Assembly (NCBI GenBank): GCA_030583885.1 | Contig: CP129480.1 | Location: 930,001 to 994,000 of the forward strand | Length of the DNA stretch: 64,000 nt | Reading direction: 5' to 3' | DNA from: Anaerolineales bacterium | GTDB taxonomy: Bacteria > Chloroflexota > Anaerolineae > Anaerolineales > Villigracilaceae | Shown here: piece after piece, positions 48,836-56,588 of the stretch | Position numbering within the stretch: the first letter of the stretch is position 1 | Layout: each line of letters begins with the position of its first letter | Program-made: the position numbers and the translations under genes | Notes under the pieces: model-generated | What the model was told of the DNA's origin: nothing | Seen by the model: the letters and a program-made list of their open reading frames with translations, nothing else | Databases searched by the model: none

Positions 48836-50176
48836 ATGATGATGAAAAGTGATTTATTTTTACGCAACCTCGGTGAGGGGCTGATTCTGCGCCGCGCTTC
48901 CGCCGAAGACGCGGATGCCGTTGCGGACATCAACAGCCGCCTGCACAGCGACGATGGACCCGACAAGCCGGACCCGCGCATCGCTTCATGGACCCGCGAC
49001 CTGCTCGCCAGGCCCCATCCGACTCTCAGCCCGCGCGACTTTACCATCGTTGAGGAAACTGCCAGCGGGCGCATCGTTTCGACGTTATGCTTGATCCCCC
49101 AAATATGGACCTACGAGGGCATCGAGTTTGGCGTGGGACGGCCGGAACTTGTCTGTACCCTGCCCGAGTATCGCCGGCGTGGTCTTGTCCGTGTGCAAAT
49201 GGAGCAAGTTCACAAATGGAGTGCCGAACGCGGTCATCTCGTGCAGATTATTACAGGCATCCCGTTTTACTACCGCCAGTTTGGTTATGCTATGGCTTTA
49301 AATTTTGTGGGCCGCCGCTTTGGTTTTGAACCGCATGTGGCGGCATTAAAGGGTGGCGAGACGGAGAAGTTCACATTGCGCCCCGCCGTGGGAAAGGATG
49401 TGGATTTTATTTTGAAAATCTATCAGGAAAATGAAAAGCGCTACGCAGTTTCCTGTGAACGCACCCCTGAGATCATACATTATGAACTGAACGGGCAAAG
49501 CGTGGATAATGTCAATCATTTTGCCATGGCGGTGATCGAAGATGCGGGCGGGGAACGGGTTGGGTATATTCAGCACGCCACTTCATTGTGGTTCGATGGC
49601 TTGTATTGCACCTATTATGGGCTTGCTGCGGGAATCTCGTGGCTGGAGGTTTCGCTAAGTGTGGCGCGTTATTTATGGAGGCAGGGCGGCGAATATGCCA
49701 GGCGCGATTCGCAAACCCGCACTTCGTTTGGCTTCAGCCTTGGCGAGCAGCATCCTGTATACGAAGCAATGGACGATAAACTTCCTGCCCAGCGCAAGCC
49801 GTACACGTACTATGTCCGCGTGGCGGATCTGCCTGCATTCCTGAACCGCGTCAAGCCTGCTTTGGAGAAGCGGCTGGCCGGGTCCATTGCGGTTGGGCAT
49901 ACCGGCGAGCTGCGGATCAGTTTTTACACAAGCGGCTTGCACATGGTTTTCGAACGCGGAGCGATCACCTCCATCGAGCCTCTTCGAATTACTTCCGGAG
50001 TTGGGACCGACGCCAGCTTTCCCGATCTGACCTTCCTGCATCTTCTCTTTGGCCACCGTACTTTGGATGAATTACGCCACGCCTTTACCGATTGTTACTG
50101 GGAAAATAACACCGCGCGGGTGTTGTTGAAGGCCCTCTTCCCCAGGCGCCCGTCGGATGTGTATCCGATTTATTAG
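48836..50176 (+). CDS. Eis-like GNAT acetyltransferase with SCP2-like C-terminal domain
   Basis: Three ATG codons in a row at 48836-48844 are the likely start region, with GAAGG upstream; a TTG at 48818 is in frame. About 446 residues: N-terminal GNAT domain with VCTLPEYRRRGLVRVQMEQV (complete motif A), central GNAT-like fold (about 175-320) and a C-terminal SCP2-like domain ending RPSDVYPIY. This three-part layout is that of Eis, the enhanced intracellular survival/aminoglycoside acetyltransferase. It ends with a C-terminal tyrosine, which in Eis supplies the catalytic carboxylate. Its place next to five other GNATs fits a drug- or polyamine-modifying role. Confidence 0.85.
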   Translation: MMMKSDLFLRNLGEGLILRRASAEDADAVADINSRLHSDDGPDKPDPRIASWTRDLLARPHPTLSPRDFTIVEETASGRIVSTLCLIPQIWTYEGIEFGVGRPELVCTLPEYRRRGLVRVQMEQVHKWSAERGHLVQIITGIPFYYRQFGYAMALNFVGRRFGFEPHVAALKGGETEKFTLRPAVGKDVDFILKIYQENEKRYAVSCERTPEIIHYELNGQSVDNVNHFAMAVIEDAGGERVGYIQHATSLWFDGLYCTYYGLAAGISWLEVSLSVARYLWRQGGEYARRDSQTRTSFGFSLGEQHPVYEAMDDKLPAQRKPYTYYVRVADLPAFLNRVKPALEKRLAGSIAVGHTGELRISFYTSGLHMVFERGAITSIEPLRITSGVGTDASFPDLTFLHLLFGHRTLDELRHAFTDCYWENNTARVLLKALFPRRPSDVYPIY

Positions 50177-50246
50177 TTGCTCTTCGAAAACCGGGTCAAC
50201 CCGCAGGAGGCGGGAGACTGCTCGTGAAGCTTCCATTTTGAGGCAG

Positions 50247-50366
50247 GGGATAGGTTAAAGGGACAAAGCGGCCGTCCCTGCTTTTCCCAAACAAGAGTGT
50301 TAGGAGGATTAATTGACGCAATATCCCCTTGCAAGTATAATTTTGCAACCTATCCCTCTTTGAGGG
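50247..50366 (+). promoter_or_regulatory. Paired inverted repeats around the DUF4388 promoter
   Basis: GGGATAGGTT (247-256) is an exact complement of AACCTATCCC (347-356), 90 nt apart on either side of the promoter at 50313-50341. The second copy also forms the alternative hairpin CCCTC-TTT-GAGGG (354-366) in the leader, just before the ribosome-binding site. GGGAC/GTCCC (260-264/274-278) forms a third hairpin. These may be operator or leader structures. Confidence 0.4.
50313..50341 (+). promoter_or_regulatory. Strong sigma-70-type promoter of the DUF4388 operon
   Basis: TTGACG (313-318), 17-nt spacer, TATAAT (336-341): near consensus. Start near 50348, leader about 33 nt, GAGG ribosome-binding site before the ATG at 50381. 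Confidence 0.75.
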
Positions 50367-50380
50367 TGAGTAGAGGACAC

Positions 50381-51187
50381 ATGGCCCTGCGTGGAAATTT
50401 ACGTGATTTTACGATCACACAATTGCTAAATCTGATTAACCTTGCCAGCAAGACTGGCACGTTGGTTGTGGATGGGGCTTCAGAACAGGCGTTTCTTTCC
50501 TTCCGTGATGGGAAACTGGCGTATGCCCGGATTGGCAAGGAGGATGGAAGCCTGGCGAATATTCTTCATAAAGCCAACAAGATCAACGCCAATCAGTATC
50601 GTGCGATTGCCGACCGCGCCGGGCAGATGAGCGATAAGGAGCTGGGACTTCTGCTTATTAATGCCGGGTATCTGTCCCAGGAGGATATCCTGTTGAATTT
50701 GCAGGGATATTTTACCGACGTGGTACGCCGCTTGTTTACATGGGTCGAGGGTATCTTCCGCTTTGAAAATGAGATGCTGCCCCCCGAAGACCGCATCAAT
50801 GTGCGGCTCGACCTTGAGAATATCATTATCGAGGGTTCGCGTCAGCTGCGTGAGCAGGAGCAATTGCAGGATGAGATCCCCAGCCTGGACATGGCTCTGC
50901 GGTTCACCGAACGACCCCTTACGAATGTCAATTTGAGCGTGGATGAATGGAAAGTCGTAAAGTTCGTCGACCCGAAGAATACGATGCGTCAGATCGCGAG
51001 CACGAACAAGCTGACCGAAATTGAGATCCGCAGGATCGTCTATGGTCTTTTACAGGCTGGCCTGGTTGAAATGGTGCGCCTCGCCGGCGCTCCCGTCCCG
51101 CCCAACCCGAAGATGTTCCCAACGCAGAACAAGGAAGAACAGAAATCATTGGTCAATAAACTGATCGGCCGCATTCGTACGATGTAA
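50381..51187 (+). CDS. DUF4388 (PATAN-like) domain protein
   Basis: The start was set at the ATG at 50381 (MALRGNLRDFTITQLLNLIN) because the promoter at 50313-50341 lies inside any longer frame. 268 residues. Residues 1-150 match DUF4388: LRDFTITQLLNLI, TGTLVV, FRDGKLAYARIG, then helices ending in FTWVEGIFRFE. The C-terminal 100 residues look like a winged helix (MRQIASTNKLTEIEIRRIVY GLLQAGLVEM, in two parts). DUF4388 proteins occur beside MglA-type GTPases and GAF/response-regulator genes and are thought to act in polarity or motility signalling; that context is reproduced here. Confidence 0.85.
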   Translation: MALRGNLRDFTITQLLNLINLASKTGTLVVDGASEQAFLSFRDGKLAYARIGKEDGSLANILHKANKINANQYRAIADRAGQMSDKELGLLLINAGYLSQEDILLNLQGYFTDVVRRLFTWVEGIFRFENEMLPPEDRINVRLDLENIIIEGSRQLREQEQLQDEIPSLDMALRFTERPLTNVNLSVDEWKVVKFVDPKNTMRQIASTNKLTEIEIRRIVYGLLQAGLVEMVRLAGAPVPPNPKMFPTQNKEEQKSLVNKLIGRIRTM

Positions 51188-51214
51188 TGCAAAAAGGTTA
51201 GAAGGATAGGAATT

Positions 51215-51751
51215 ATGCAAACGGTCAAAATGGTAGTGACAGGCCCATTCAGTGCAGGCAAGACCCAATTCATTCAGTCGGTGAGTGAGATCGATGTTGT
51301 TGCCACGGAACGCAAGATCTCTTCGGATGAGGAGCGCACTGTTAAATCCGCCACCACCGTGGCGATGGATTTCGGCCGCATCACAGTCGATGAGGATCTG
51401 GTGCTGTATCTTTTTGGCACGCCCGGCCAGAAGCGTTTTGATTTCATGTGGGAGATCCTTTCAGAGGGCATGTTGGGTTTTATTGTCATGGTGGACAGCA
51501 CCCGTCCCGAGACCTTCCGCGAAGCGCGCTCCATCCTTGAGACCTTCCGCGCGTATGCGCCCACACCGTATGTCGTTGCGGCAAACAAGCAGGACATGGA
51601 AGATTCATGGGAAATTGAGGATGTGCGCCATGCCCTGCGGCTTGATAAGAACACAAAACTTTTGCCTTGCGTTGCCACGGAGCGGGATACTGTAAAGACG
51701 GTCCTGCTTGAGCTTTTGTATAGCATCATAAATGAAATGGAAGGGAAATAG
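51215..51751 (+). CDS. MglA/Ras-like small GTPase
   Basis: 178 residues. G1 is GPFSAGKT (10-17), G3 is FGTPGQ (67-72, where DxxG is replaced by TPG as in MglA-type and other prokaryotic GTPases), and G4 is NKQD near 125. It is a molecular switch in the cytoplasm. DUF4388-GTPase pairs of this kind occur in Myxococcus, Thermus and Chloroflexota, where MglA controls cell polarity and type IV pili. No MglB/roadblock GAP is seen nearby; the adjacent DUF4388 protein may serve as partner. Confidence 0.88.
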   Translation: MQTVKMVVTGPFSAGKTQFIQSVSEIDVVATERKISSDEERTVKSATTVAMDFGRITVDEDLVLYLFGTPGQKRFDFMWEILSEGMLGFIVMVDSTRPETFREARSILETFRAYAPTPYVVAANKQDMEDSWEIEDVRHALRLDKNTKLLPCVATERDTVKTVLLELLYSIINEMEGK

Positions 51752-51771
51752 GGGACGGGTAGCCTTTTGCC

Positions 51772-52569
51772 GTGTCATCCATCACCACTGATCAGGGAAT
51801 TGTTCATTATGAAGTGTACGGGCGGGGGCGTCCCGTAATTCTTTTGCATGGTTGGCTTGGTTCGTGGGGGTTGTGGCAGGAAACCATGGCGTATCTGGGA
51901 GCCTTCTACCGCACCTATGCCCTCGACTTTTGGGGTTTCGGGGAATCTGGTAAAAAGCGCGAGACCTACGCGGTTTCCGATTTTGTCAGCCTTGTCGATC
52001 AATTTATGGAGCAGTTGGGCATTGTCCACGCGCCGCTGGTGGGGCACAGTATGGGCGGCACTGTCAGCCTGGCTGTTGCCATTCAGTACCCGCAGCGCGT
52101 CAGCAAAGTGGTGGTGGTGGGTTCGCCGATGGTGGGGTCATCGCTGGCACCGTTGTTGAAAATCGCGGGCAAACGGCCGATTGCGTTCATGCTTTTCAAT
52201 ATGATGGGTGTGTTTCGCAGCGGGATGCGGATGTATTCCCCCTTTATTTGCAGAGATCCACGCTTTCCAGAGATGATGGATCGCGACCTCTCCCGTACAA
52301 CCGTTGAATCATTCCTGCTTTCCATCGCTTCGCTTCGCCGCACAGACTTGACTGCCATGCTCCCGCAGATCAAAGTCCCCGCGATGGGCATGTACGGTGA
52401 TAAGGACGTCATTGTCCATCCCTTGCAGTGGCAGCCCATGCAAAAAGGCATCCCCCATGCAGTGATCGAACGATTCCCTGCAGCGGGTCATTTCCCTATG
52501 CTGGAAGAGCCGGCCTCCTTCAGCCAGAAATTAAAATCCTTTCTTGATCAAGACACCCCAACCCCATGA
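51772..52569 (+). CDS. Alpha/beta-hydrolase
   Basis: 265 residues from the GTG at 51772 (MSSITTDQGIVHYEVYGRG). Classical fold: PVILLHGWLGSWGLW gives the HG oxyanion motif, VGHSMGGTVSL the nucleophile elbow with the serine, a late aspartate in YGDKDVIVHP and the histidine in AAGHFPML. It is probably an esterase, thioesterase or C-C hydrolase. It overlaps the V4R gene by 4 nt (ATGA), so the two are coupled. In this context an acyl-ester or acyl-CoA substrate is attractive but unproven. Confidence 0.9.
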   Translation: MSSITTDQGIVHYEVYGRGRPVILLHGWLGSWGLWQETMAYLGAFYRTYALDFWGFGESGKKRETYAVSDFVSLVDQFMEQLGIVHAPLVGHSMGGTVSLAVAIQYPQRVSKVVVVGSPMVGSSLAPLLKIAGKRPIAFMLFNMMGVFRSGMRMYSPFICRDPRFPEMMDRDLSRTTVESFLLSIASLRRTDLTAMLPQIKVPAMGMYGDKDVIVHPLQWQPMQKGIPHAVIERFPAAGHFPMLEEPASFSQKLKSFLDQDTPTP

Positions 52570-53189
52570 GTGGTGAAACATTTTTTTATCCTCAGAAGAT
52601 GGGCAGGATCATTTTTCTCGGCATGCAGGAGGTGATTGGCGAGAGCGGGGTGAATGCAGTGCTCCGCCTTGCTTCGCTTGAGAATTTAATTGGGAATTAT
52701 CCACCTTCGCGTGCTGAGCGCACCCTTCCATTCGAAATAGTGAGCCTCCTGCAAAATACACTGGAGCGGGCATACGGTCCTCGCGGTGGACGCGGGCTGG
52801 CTCTGCGCGTGGGACGGGCGGCCTTTAGTTATGGTCTCAAAGAATATGGTTCCATGCTCGGTCTGACGGAGACTGCGTTTCGTCTGCTGCCTCTTTCCAT
52901 GAAGCTGCACATGGGCGTCAGGGAATTTGCCGACCTCTTCAACAAGCACACGGACCAAAAGGTGCGCGTGGAGGAAGCGGGTGATAAAATCTTCTGGCAT
53001 ATCGAGCGTTGTCCGCTGTGCTGGGGCAGAAATGCAGATGAGCCAATTTGCCATCTGGCAGTGGGATTGCTGCAGGAATCCCTATATTGGTTGAGCGGGG
53101 GCAAGGTTTTCAACGCCGAGGAGACCGCCTGTATTGCGCAAGGCGACCCATCCTGCACGATCACGATAGACACAGTCCCACTTTCGTAG
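52566..53189 (+). CDS. V4R (4-vinyl reductase-like) domain protein
   Basis: 207 residues. The C-terminal half (about 130-205) has the V4R hallmarks: a CPLCWGR and PICHLAVGLLQESLYW, then the FNAEETACIAQGDPSCTITI motif in which cysteines bind metal. The N-terminal half is helical. V4R domains bind hydrophobic small molecules (in BchJ and related proteins) and sometimes sense hydrocarbons in regulators. Its neighbours, an alpha/beta-hydrolase and an acyl-ACP reductase homologue, suggest a fatty-acyl or hydrocarbon ligand. Confidence 0.8.
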   Translation: MSGETFFYPQKMGRIIFLGMQEVIGESGVNAVLRLASLENLIGNYPPSRAERTLPFEIVSLLQNTLERAYGPRGGRGLALRVGRAAFSYGLKEYGSMLGLTETAFRLLPLSMKLHMGVREFADLFNKHTDQKVRVEEAGDKIFWHIERCPLCWGRNADEPICHLAVGLLQESLYWLSGGKVFNAEETACIAQGDPSCTITIDTVPLS

Positions 53190-53254
53190 CCGGGCAGGCA
53201 GGATGATCACAGTTTTGTTTTGTGGAACGGCGTGTCTTAACTCATACTTTGATT

Positions 53255-53260
53255 TATAAT
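53255..53260 (+). promoter_or_regulatory. -10 box before the beta-helix protein gene
   Basis: TATAAT ends 8 nt before the ATG at 53269, again a leaderless-type arrangement. It may provide an internal promoter in the operon. Confidence 0.5.
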
Positions 53261-53268
53261 CTCCAATC

Positions 53269-54546
53269 ATGCTTAAAGTCATTCTGCACGCGCAAAATCC
53301 GATCATGCCTTTTTGTGAACCCGCGCGTGAACTTCGGATTCAGAACTCCCCGCTCTGGCTGCACCAGCGTAATTTACTTGCGCCGTATGTGACCCGTGAA
53401 ATGGAGTTGAGGCAGGGGGAACGTTTGCAGCCGGTCCGCGAGCCGACCATTGTCTATCGTGACAACCTCTTTTTTGACAAATATTATATTCAGGCATTTA
53501 TGGCGGAGGCAATAAAACTCAACCGCCCCGTCCGTGCCGCTTTCCGTGCGGACGACCCCGCCTTCCGCGAGCATGCCCTGCCGCTTTCCACTTCCTATAC
53601 GCCTGCGGGAAGTCTGTACCTTGCGGACCTGTGGTATTACCCGGATGGCCCAAAGGCGGGCGTGGAACCGCTGGTGATTGACATGCAGGCGCGCGAGATC
53701 GGCTATTATCACGTGCCGACCTACATGGCGGACCAGAGCGGGGACCTTGTCTTCCAGGTCCCTTTGCGTGCCATGCTGGCGATTGACTCGTGGGTGCATG
53801 TTTTTATCGCGGACATGGTCTTCAGCCAATTTGCACGCGGGGCGCGTTTTGAAAAACGCCTGAACGAGGATGTGGGTTTTAAAATAAAGATCCTTGGCAA
53901 AGCTATTTATGAGGGACGCCAGGTTTTGGAATCGTCTGAACTGGTGAAAGTAGGCAAGGGCTGTGTCATTGACCCGAGCGCCATCATCCATGGACCCGCC
54001 ATCATCGGGGATAACGTCACCATCAATGCGGGGGCGGTGATCGAGAATTGTGTCATCGGAAATAACGTTAATATTTCACAGGACGTACAATTGATGCTCT
54101 CCGTCATTGGCGACGGCGCTTTTTTGCCGTTCCGCACGGCTTTGTTCATGACCACTTTGATGGAGAACAGCATGGTGGCGCAAAATACCTGCCTGCAAAT
54201 GTGCGTGATTGGGAGGAATACCTTTATCGGTGCGGGCTCCACATGGACGGATTACAATCTGATTCCCGCCCCCATCCGCGCCCGTGACGGCAATGGGAAT
54301 TTGAGCATTTCCAACCGTCCGGTGATAGGCGGCTGTGTCGGACACAATTGCCGCATCGGTTCCGGCATGATCGTGTATCCCGCGCGCACCATCGAATCGG
54401 ACGTGGTGCTGGCGGCTTCCGCTGAATGGCGCATCATTGACCGCGATATCACCTTTGACCAGAGTGACCATCATCGTTTAAGGCTGGCTCATTTGCATCA
54501 AACCCCGTATCACAGGCATTTGAAAGCCGAGGTGGAGTCGTGGTGA
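53269..54546 (+). CDS. Left-handed beta-helix (hexapeptide) protein
   Basis: 425 residues. Residues about 225-400 are hexapeptide repeats (GKGCVIDPSAIIHGPAIIGD, NVTINAGAVIENCVIG), a left-handed beta helix like those of acyltransferases and the tails of sugar nucleotidyltransferases. The N-terminal 200 residues (MLKVILHAQNPIMPFCEPAR, then VYRDNLFFDKYYIQAFM) do not match a family I know; they carry conserved-looking aromatics. It may transfer an acyl group or act as scaffold. The adjacent acyl-reductase gene is 24 nt downstream. Confidence 0.65.
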   Translation: MLKVILHAQNPIMPFCEPARELRIQNSPLWLHQRNLLAPYVTREMELRQGERLQPVREPTIVYRDNLFFDKYYIQAFMAEAIKLNRPVRAAFRADDPAFREHALPLSTSYTPAGSLYLADLWYYPDGPKAGVEPLVIDMQAREIGYYHVPTYMADQSGDLVFQVPLRAMLAIDSWVHVFIADMVFSQFARGARFEKRLNEDVGFKIKILGKAIYEGRQVLESSELVKVGKGCVIDPSAIIHGPAIIGDNVTINAGAVIENCVIGNNVNISQDVQLMLSVIGDGAFLPFRTALFMTTLMENSMVAQNTCLQMCVIGRNTFIGAGSTWTDYNLIPAPIRARDGNGNLSISNRPVIGGCVGHNCRIGSGMIVYPARTIESDVVLAASAEWRIIDRDITFDQSDHHRLRLAHLHQTPYHRHLKAEVESW

Positions 54547-54570
54547 ACGGCTGTCGAGCCCGGTCGAAAC

Positions 54571-55659
54571 ATGGATAGCTTCGCCTTCATCATTCACCCC
54601 ATCGATCCCAAGCGCGATGTCAGCCGAAAGTTTCCATTTTTAGGAAAGGTGCTTTCAGAAGGACAGATTGATTTTTTCTCCACCTTCTTCCCTCCTGTTT
54701 ATATTTCGGAGATCGAAGGGATCATATCTGAATCGACGGGCAAGGCTGTCAAAGGCTGGTTCATCGCCTGTCCGTACACGCCGCGCCGCATGCTGCAGTT
54801 GCCCGAGCGTACGGTCTATCGTAAAATTATTCAAAGCGGGCGCATGGCTGAGGAACTTGGCGCAAATATTCTCGGTCTGGGCGCGTTCACCTCGGTGGTT
54901 GGCGATGCCGGCCTGACCATCGCGAATGCGCTGGATGTGCCCGTCACCACCGGCGATTCGTACACGGTGGCAATGGCTGTGCAGGCCATTCGTGATGCGG
55001 CAAAGGTGATGGAGATTGAAATTTCAGATGCGACGGTTGCCGTCGTGGGCGCCACGGGCGCCATTGGGCGCGTCTGTGCGGACCTGTTGGCTGGTGAGGC
55101 GGCCCGGACGCTGCTCATCGCCCGGAATGAACCAAAACTCGAAGCCCTGCGGGACAGGCTCAAGGTCCGGGCGCGAAGCGAGCTTGTCGTCAGTACGAAG
55201 ATGGATGTTTTGAAGGATGCGCAATTGATTTTAACGGTCACGAGTTCCATCCATGATGTCATCCGCCCCGGGCATCTGCAGGCGGGAAGCGTGGTCTGTG
55301 ACGTGGCGCGACCTCGTGATGTTTCTGCAATGGTGGCGGCGGTGAGAGATGATATATTAGTGATTGACGGCGGCATGGTGGATGTGCCAGGTCCCGTGGA
55401 TTTCCATTTTAACTTCGGCTTTCCGCCGGGAAAGGCGTATGCCTGCATGGCGGAGACGATTGCGCTCGCCCTGGAGGGCCGTTTCGAGGATTATACGGTC
55501 GGCAGGGAGATTACGCTGGAACGCGTGCAGGAGATCACCGCCATTGCGGAGAAACATGGTTTTCGAATGAGCGGTTTCCGCTCGTTCGAGCGCGAAGTGA
55601 CAGAAGATCAGATCGAAGCCGTTCGGAAAAATGCCCGCAAAGGGAAACGACGCGCTTAG
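54571..55659 (+). CDS. Acyl-ACP/acyl-CoA reductase homologue (cyanobacterial AAR-like)
   Basis: 362 residues. It aligns by recalled motifs with cyanobacterial long-chain acyl-[ACP] reductase (341 residues in Synechococcus elongatus): LGLGAFTSVV (AAR LGGFTSII), PVTTGDSYTVA (AAR TTGNTHTA), TVAVVGATGAIG (159-166 region, NADPH Rossmann loop), and AYACMAETIALALEGR, in which Cys292 corresponds to the catalytic Cys294, then YTVGREITLERVQEITAIAE and KHGF. AAR makes a fatty aldehyde from acyl-ACP with NADPH. No aldehyde-deformylating oxygenase is seen in this window, so the aldehyde would go elsewhere. Weak ribosome-binding site; probably translated within the operon. Confidence 0.8.
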   Translation: MDSFAFIIHPIDPKRDVSRKFPFLGKVLSEGQIDFFSTFFPPVYISEIEGIISESTGKAVKGWFIACPYTPRRMLQLPERTVYRKIIQSGRMAEELGANILGLGAFTSVVGDAGLTIANALDVPVTTGDSYTVAMAVQAIRDAAKVMEIEISDATVAVVGATGAIGRVCADLLAGEAARTLLIARNEPKLEALRDRLKVRARSELVVSTKMDVLKDAQLILTVTSSIHDVIRPGHLQAGSVVCDVARPRDVSAMVAAVRDDILVIDGGMVDVPGPVDFHFNFGFPPGKAYACMAETIALALEGRFEDYTVGREITLERVQEITAIAEKHGFRMSGFRSFEREVTEDQIEAVRKNARKGKRRA

Positions 55660-55669
55660 GAGGCTCAAC

Positions 55670-56575
55670 ATGGGTAATGCTCGTCTTTTGGTGGTTGAAG
55701 ATGATATTGACATCGCCAACATGCTCAAGATTTATTTCACGGGCATGAAATATGACGTGGATGTGGCGAACCGCGGAAGGGATGCCCTGGAAAAGACCAA
55801 GCAGGTCCTGCCGCATTTGATCGTATTGGACATCATGCTGCCGGATATTGACGGGTATGAAGTTTGCCGCAATTTGCGGACCAGCACGCGCACCAGCCAT
55901 ATTCCGGTCATCTTCCTGACCCAGAAGGATGAACGTAGTGACAAGCTGCAGGGGTTGGAGTTGGGCGCAGATGATTACATTACCAAACCCTTCGACATTG
56001 AAGAATTGAAACTACGCGTGCAGGGTGCCATTCGCCGCTCGGAGCGTGAAAGCCTCACGGATCCGCGCTCCGGACTGCCGGCCGGCCGTTTGATCGAGGA
56101 ACAACTGCGGCGCATCATCCGTGAGAAGAACTGGTCGCTTTTGGACATCCGCATCAATTACTTCGATTCATTCAAGGATGTGTACGGCTTTGTGGCAGGC
56201 GATGATGTCATGCGTTTTGCGGCGATGCTGATCGGCGAGGTGGTGGACGACCTGGGGACGACCAGCGATTTCATCGGTCATGCGGGAGGCGATAACTTTA
56301 TCATCATCACCACCGATGAAGCCGCACCGCTCATTCGTCAGAAAATAAAGGAACGTTTTACAACGGAAATTCAAAGTCATTACAACTTTATAGACCGCCA
56401 GCAGGGATTTATCCAGGCGCCAAAAGCGGAGGGGGGGGTGGAAAAGGTGCCGTTTATGACGTTTTCCGCAGGGTTGGTTTCGCCCAGCCTGCATTCCTTT
56501 GCTGATATTCGTGAGATCACTGAACTGGCGGCTGATGCACGGCGACAGGATGCGGCGGCTGATGCCGTCTCATAG
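55670..56575 (+). CDS. Response regulator with degenerate GGDEF domain
   Basis: The start is the ATG at 55670 behind AGGAGG (301 residues). The receiver domain (1-122) has EDD (10-12), phospho-acceptor Asp54 in LIVLDIMLPD, Thr84 and Lys106 in TKPF. A second domain (about 128-290) has the shape of a GGDEF domain but reads GGDNF (206-210), and it lacks the RxxD I-site. It may bind GTP or cyclic di-GMP rather than synthesise it. It sits between the acyl-reductase gene and the giant kinase, which is its likely partner. Confidence 0.87.
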   Translation: MGNARLLVVEDDIDIANMLKIYFTGMKYDVDVANRGRDALEKTKQVLPHLIVLDIMLPDIDGYEVCRNLRTSTRTSHIPVIFLTQKDERSDKLQGLELGADDYITKPFDIEELKLRVQGAIRRSERESLTDPRSGLPAGRLIEEQLRRIIREKNWSLLDIRINYFDSFKDVYGFVAGDDVMRFAAMLIGEVVDDLGTTSDFIGHAGGDNFIIITTDEAAPLIRQKIKERFTTEIQSHYNFIDRQQGFIQAPKAEGGVEKVPFMTFSAGLVSPSLHSFADIREITELAADARRQDAAADAVS

Positions 56576-56588
56576 GTGAGTATTTTCC

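Noticed and set aside
50200..50232. GGCGGGAGACTGC resembling the B12 box of a cobalamin riboswitch
   Set aside because: The other conserved blocks of a cobalamin riboswitch are missing upstream and the downstream gene has no link to cobalamin.
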